A program made the translations under genes and the position numbers. Under the pieces are notes generated by a model. That model was not told where the DNA came from and did no database searches. It saw only the letters and a program-made list of their open reading frames with translations. Below are positions 59,659-64,000 of a stretch of DNA of 64,000 nucleotides, one piece after another (within the stretch, counting starts at the first letter, position 1; the number at the start of each line of letters is the position of its first letter). Origin of the DNA: Auriscalpium vulgare (taxonomy: Eukaryota; Basidiomycota; Agaricomycetes; Russulales; Auriscalpiaceae); assembly GCA_019915015.1 (NCBI GenBank), contig JAHBBC010000009.1, forward strand, positions 558,001-622,000, in the 5' to 3' direction.

Positions 59659-61100
59659 GAGAGCTGGTCTGCATGCAAGCACGTCGCCCATTTTTCTCAC
59701 CCATCTGCGTCGGACAGGTTTCGCGCTTATGATCGAAAGGGCACACCTACGAAAAGAACATGATATTCGACATTTTATTAATGGAATATTGAGAACATCA
59801 TGAAGACGAAAGGCAACCGTGCGGTGGAGCGGAGCGATACAGCTGCGGGCGAACCGTCCGCACGTAGATAAGATCGCTGTAGAGAAAAAGTCCTTGAACA
59901 AGAAGCCAAGGTTTCCGCCGCAGAGGGTCTCCTCGTGGAGACGGCCTAGCAATGAACGCCTCATCAAAGGGAGCCTCGCGGTGCGCTTGAGCGGGAAAGG
60001 GAGTCAACATGGTCAGTATTGCAAGCGGAGACATCGATAGTGTGCGTACATGAGCACGCAGATGCTGCGCTGCTTGGATATGGTCCTAGATCGCAGGGGC
60101 GCGGGATCTGGCATGTGTCGGATAGAAGGCGCATTGCTGAGGAAGCCAGGGCATAGCGCAGGCTGGCGGGCCTGATGTGATGGATGGATGGAAATGTCGA
60201 ATATACCAGAGCAGAAGTTGATCGAGGCAAACTCTGGATGTGTTTGGGCGGTGGATCGATGCGGAAGTTGAGGAACGGACGTACGATGGGCGAGCTTCAT
60301 GATAGACTACTCCCGCTGATGCTCACGACATCCCTCGGTCGAGAGAAACCAACCACGCCGTGATGCCGCCACTGGGCTGCATCCAGCCCAGCCATCCCGC
60401 TGCGCCGAACTGGCCTACCAGGTGGTGGGGATCGGAGACTGCGGAGGGGAGGGGCGGAGAGCATCTCGCTGTCGGCGGTGGTCATGAGGGCTTCATGCTG
60501 GGAGATGACACCGGGATCGATGCAGTCGGAAGAAATGAGGCTCCTGAGCGTAGATGCCAGTGGTCTCGGCGCGATGGACGCTACTATAGTCCCGAGGGCG
60601 TACACCGGTACAGGGTACGGGTGCAGCGCAATGAGCCTGAGGATAACTCAGCCCACATGTGTCTATAACATTGTCGCAACGCACCGGGTAGGATCGTTCT
60701 GTGTCCGTGACCACCGTGGGCATACGAAGCAGAGGGTTGGTGGCCAGCGGGGTCAAAGAGAGTGGAAGGGTTGGTGGGACTTGTAGCTGGCCGACGCGTC
60801 GTCAACATGAACATCCCCACGACCTCCCATGACCGACTCAGCCCACTGGCCCCCCAGCTTTCACTGGCACTGCTCGACAAGCGCACAGCTGGCACGGCAG
60901 CTAGCAGTCTCTCTGCTCTTCGGAAAAAACTCTGCGCCACTTGCCCAGCTGGCAGTAGCAAGCATGATGCGTAGCGGCTCGCTCTCGCATATGGCGGATA
61001 CACGAACATGATCAACCCCAAGGCCGCTCATGGAATGGCGAAGGCCGCCACCGAGAGAGAAGGGTGAAGCTGGCATTACCTGTGGTTACTGTTGTATTTG
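59659..61100. other. Spacer with distant S1 similarity
   Basis: No gene supported. 60600-60960 shows scattered identity to S1 (AAGCGCACAGCTGGCACGGC, CAGTCTCTCTGCTCTTC, GGGACGGGTGCAGC-like blocks), indicating an old S1 copy upstream of K11. Confidence 0.45.
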
Positions 61101-61230
61101 TGTGCGTGCACCGGAATCGCACGCCTCCTACATAGCGATGCTCACCACCGTGCTCTTCACAGTCAATTGTACTCGGGCGCTTGGGTCTTTGGAAGCTTAA
61201 GTCTCCGCGGTACAAAAACAACACGTCCCA
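61085..61230 (+). promoter_or_regulatory. Class A kinase promoter region (K11)
   Basis: TGTTGTATTTGTG (61090), GCACGCCTCCTAC, CGATGCTCACCACCGTGCTC (61136-61155), CAGTCAATTGTACTCGGGCG (61160-61179), GCTTGGG, GTCTCCGCGGTACAAAAAC. Closest to the K1 promoter. Confidence 0.5.
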
Positions 61231-61274
61231 GTACAAGACCCTCAAACCATCCAACCTCCTTCCCCCTCCTCGCC

Positions 61275-62626
61275 ATGAGTGTGCACGACCCGCTACTAAA
61301 GAACTTAGATCCCTCAATCAGTGACGATGACCCGCGGCATCCCTATTACCGAATTGAGGAGACCTTGTACGACCACGAGATACGATGGAGAGACCGCGCG
61401 TACTTTCTGGAGGATAGAGGGTACCTCCTCCGACCACGCCTGCGACCAGGTTGGCAGCCCTCATGGGTCGGAAACAACAAGGGTCCTTTTGATGTAGAAG
61501 ACGGGATTTCGACGCCGGTGCAGTTATTCTTCTGCATACTCGTGAAACATATCTCATTCAATATACAGCTGCGATTCCCCTTGATTGACGCAACGCGCAT
61601 TTCCGACGGCAATATGGTCTACATCAAACGCGTAAAAACAGGCGACCTAGAGTCCCGAATTGCTATCAAGCTCTCAACTGAGGCTTTGCGCAGGGACCCC
61701 AGGAATCACTCCGTCCCGATCATCGACACGTTTGTAGACTCGGAAGACAGCCAGATCTCGTATATCGTCATGCCATTCTTGAAGTCCATTGATGATCCTG
61801 AGTTTGAGTTTATTGGCGAATTCCTTGATTTTGGTGAACAGATCTTGGAGGTGTGTTTTCCGCGTTCTTTCCTCCCTGTCCTAAATCAGCGTCCTTCCCT
61901 AGGGCCTAACCTTCCTTCATGACAACGGAATTGCTCACAGGTAAGTCAGCCTTGAGCTCCGGAGCTCTCATACCTAATTCGTGATTAATAGGGATGCAGC
62001 GTCGCCCAACATCATGATGGACGCGAGCGCGATGTTTCCTCGAGGATTCCACCCTATCTCCCAGTCATTTCTAGCAGACATGTCTGAGGTAGCACCGAGC
62101 TACTCGCGACTGTCCTCTGGCGTCAAGTACTACTTCGTGGACTACGGTATTTCATCCGAGTTTCCTTTGGACAGCGATCCAGCATCGAGGCTTGTTGTCG
62201 GAACGCTGGGACGGGACCAAGAGTCCCCGAACTGTCGGCCATCGTTCCTTATGACCCTTTCAAGCTGGATGTATTCGTCATCGGGAATGTCTTCCGGCGC
62301 GAGTACTACGAGGTATGTTTTACCGACTATCTGTCTTTAAATGCGCTGACGACACGCCTTCCAGACAGCCGCAAACCTGGACTTTCTCCGGCCATTCGTT
62401 CTTGCGATGACCAATTCAAACCCCAATATGCGCCCGCCGGCTCGCGAGCTCCTCGAGCAGTGGCGGCTCATGCGACGCAGTTATTCAGCTGTCAGCAGAC
62501 ATTGGCGGATAAGGACCCGAGGGGAATCTATGCTAGAACGGGTCGTCTGGGATGGCATAAATTTGGTACGCCTTGCTGTGCACTTCTTCCAGTTGGCTTG
62601 GAGGAAAGTGTTTTCCCGGAGCGTGA
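61275..62626 (+). pseudogene. Kinase-like copy K11, -1 and +1 frameshifts
   Basis: Exons 61275-61517, 61569-61850, 61903-61940, 61992-62312 (321 nt, one short), 62365-62626 (262 nt, one long). Closest to K2 (FLKSIDDPEFEFIGEFLDFG, HRDAASPNIMMD, VDYG). The deletion is in GACCAAGAGTCCCCGAAC (~62216-62233), after the VDYG codons, and leads to an early stop; the insertion is near the end (CCAGTTGGCTTGGAGG at ~62589). Intron 1 lacks an in-frame stop, so exon 1 and 2 could also be read through. The HRD arginine is encoded AGG across the intron rather than CGG or CGT. A truncated protein with HRD and DYG but no C-lobe is possible. Confidence 0.8.
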
Positions 62627-63534
62627 TATTGCGCAGAGTTGTGGCGTTTCAGTATGTATTTTGTGATATCTTAGTGCTCTGCATACCATATACCTCTTCG
62701 AACCAGTCTTATCTTCCTATCCCATGTCTGACAAGAGTTGCTCCATGGGTCGGCGTGGCGCGTAGGGTCCTGCGCAAGGATTATGCCCGTGACGCCGGCA
62801 GTTGGTCGAGCTGGCCGCTGGCGGCAATGCGGGCCGTGTACTCCCGGCGCCTCGGCCAAAAACGAGCGTGCGCGCGCTCCAACGTCTGGCAACCCCCATC
62901 GTCCAGCATGAAATGACAATTTCACGGCGCGTTTGCCTTCGAAAAATCTCAAAATTGGCAGAGACACATGTGTGAACATCCCAGTCGGCGGCGGTTTGCA
63001 GTGAGAGGGCGCAACTGCCACATCAGTTCGAAGGTACGAGTCGTCTGATAGTTGCGCTCGGCGGATCGTACCCTATCACTGTCGTATACGCCGTGGATTG
63101 CGCCTGTAACCAAGAGCTGTGCGCCAAGCAGGTGCATCCAATCCCTCGATCAATTGTGTTACAGACATCCAGTATGCTGCGCAGGGTGTTCAAGCTGTGC
63201 AAACTGCGGCGGCCCCGCCCGCCCTGGTCTTTACCCAACGCCTATGTCCCCGTAACTCTTCCCCGCTGCGAACTTGTTGCATCAGTCCCACTGGAACGCC
63301 GCGTGCCCAGCCGCCACCGAAAGCTGACATTGAGCCATGGGTCCAGAAGGTGCGTTCTTCCTTCAATTCATTTATTTTCACTTACTCCTCCAGGCGCGCA
63401 GCACTGTGACAACTTCGGCCGAGCAAGAACAGGCATGTCTCGCGGACCAGTACTTCCCATCAATGTAAGGGCCGGACGTCTGCGAAGCTCGGATACGCAA
63501 GGTTTTAACTCGTGAAATGCAAGCTCGTTGATCA
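62627..63534. other. K11-K12 spacer, related to the right half of S2
   Basis: 62880-63430 aligns in blocks with 52700-53220 (GTATACGCCGTGGATTGC; CAGGGTGTTCAAG; an exon/intron-like border CAGAAGGTGCGTTCTTCCTT). One frame contains Cys pairs (CCAGCSSCANCGGPARP) then HQSHWNAACPA, faintly like a MYND zinc finger, but stops interrupt it. No intact gene. Confidence 0.4.
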
Positions 63535-63665
63535 ACGTGCAGGCGAGCACGACGCGCCGCCGGGCCTTTGCACGCACCGCGTACTACAACGAGACCGCGC
63601 CCCCAGTGATCTTCGCCGCCGTCATTCGCGCACGCTGCCCCTTCTCCCACAATCTGAACAACGGC
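63535..63665 (+). pseudogene. Decayed ALG5 exon 2 fragment, copy 3
   Basis: GCGTACTACAACGAGACCGC then GATCTTCGCCGCCGTC and GCCCCTTCTCCC match ALG5 17212-17275 (AYNETARLPAMLAAAV codons). It is preceded by GTTGATCAACGTGCAGGCG, the same junction sequence found before ALG5 copies 1 and 2, and is shorter than they are. Confidence 0.65.
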
Positions 63666-63689
63666 TCTAACGCAAACCGTTTATCGGTG

Positions 63690-63871
63690 CAGTGACCTTG
63701 TCCGAACACAAGCAAAACCCTAGAACAAGGTCACATGGCAACCCATACGAGTCCAGTGTCGCTGCTATTGTTCTGTTGTTCTGCACACGGTCTTCTATAA
63801 GTATCTCCTATCCAACGCGATGTCCTGACAGTCTTGTTCTACCTTCACCCTCCTGTTTGCTCGCCCTGACT
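63690..63871 (+). promoter_or_regulatory. Class B kinase promoter (K12)
   Basis: GTGACCTTGTCCGAACACAA, AACAAGGTCACATGGCAAC, TATTGTTCTGTTGTTCTGC, CGGTCTTCTATAAGTATCTC, in the same order as before K10. Confidence 0.5.
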
Positions 63872-64000
63872 ATGGATGATCCTCCAATTTCCGTCACCGA
63901 CCCCAGACATCCCGGCAACCGCCTTGGCGCGATTCTACTTGATCACGAGATACGATGGAGAGACCGCGCGTACTTTCTGGAGGGTCGGGGATACCTCCTA
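63872..64000 (+). CDS. Kinase-like gene K12, 5' part only (runs off the window)
   Basis: 43 codons: MDDPPISVTDPRHPGNRLGA, then ILLDHEIRWRDRAYFLEGRG, YLL. The head is five residues shorter than in K4/K9 and the SVTD/NRLxxILL residues resemble K8. Whether it is intact cannot be judged. It shows that the array continues beyond the window. Confidence 0.75.
   Translation, partial: MDDPPISVTDPRHPGNRLGAILLDHEIRWRDRAYFLEGRGYLL

Overview
The window is nuclear DNA of a filamentous basidiomycete, most likely an Agaricomycete and perhaps a polypore. The genes carry many 43-61 bp GT-AG introns, the coding regions are GC-rich, and two expanded families are of kinds typical of Agaricomycetes. No bacterial or viral signature was seen. 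All gene models were spliced by hand from the sequence.

Positions 1-18079 are ordinary single-copy euchromatin. In order they hold: the 3' end of an extended-PHD chromatin protein (Snt2-like); a Doa4/USP8-type deubiquitinase with a rhodanese domain (minus strand, 11 exons); a divergently transcribed ADIP/SSX2IP-like coiled-coil protein; a phenol-hydroxylase-type FAD monooxygenase (minus); the small subunit of DNA polymerase delta, POLD4/Cdm1 (minus); an intronless tRNA-Ile(AAU); one unrecognised ORF; and ALG5, the dolichyl-phosphate glucosyltransferase of N-glycosylation.

From about 18.6 kb to the end the window is a recombining tandem array. It has 12 head-to-tail copies (K1-K12) of a five-exon, roughly 380-residue protein-kinase-like gene, all on the plus strand. 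K1, K2, K4, K5, K6, K8, K9 and K10 are open throughout. K3, K7 and K11 are frameshifted. K12 runs off the window. A thirteenth copy has been deleted near 36.83 kb. Three minus-strand genes of a second, unrecognised family (G1-G3; four exons, 247-290 residues; hydrophobic N-terminus, coiled coil, acidic tail) each face a K3/K7-type kinase or the scar where one was lost.

The spacers are themselves repeated: S1 (about 2 kb) three times and S2 (about 5-6 kb) twice. They contain decayed minus-strand sequence that may come from a DUF6533-like membrane-protein gene. They also contain broken pieces of ALG5 exon 2, copied from the gene at the array's left edge. K2-tail/S1/K3/G1/K4/S2/K5 and K6-tail/S1/K7/G3/K8/S2/K9 are two versions of a 13-14 kb segmental duplication, with a shorter third version (S1/deletion/G2) between them. 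Chimeric genes, hybrid spacers, two interchangeable promoter types and duplicated pseudogenes all point to unequal crossing-over and gene conversion. An F-box/LRR gene, probably broken, lies at 57.8-59.7 kb.

The most novel content is this kinase/G-gene array and its recombination history. Its biological role cannot be told from the sequence.
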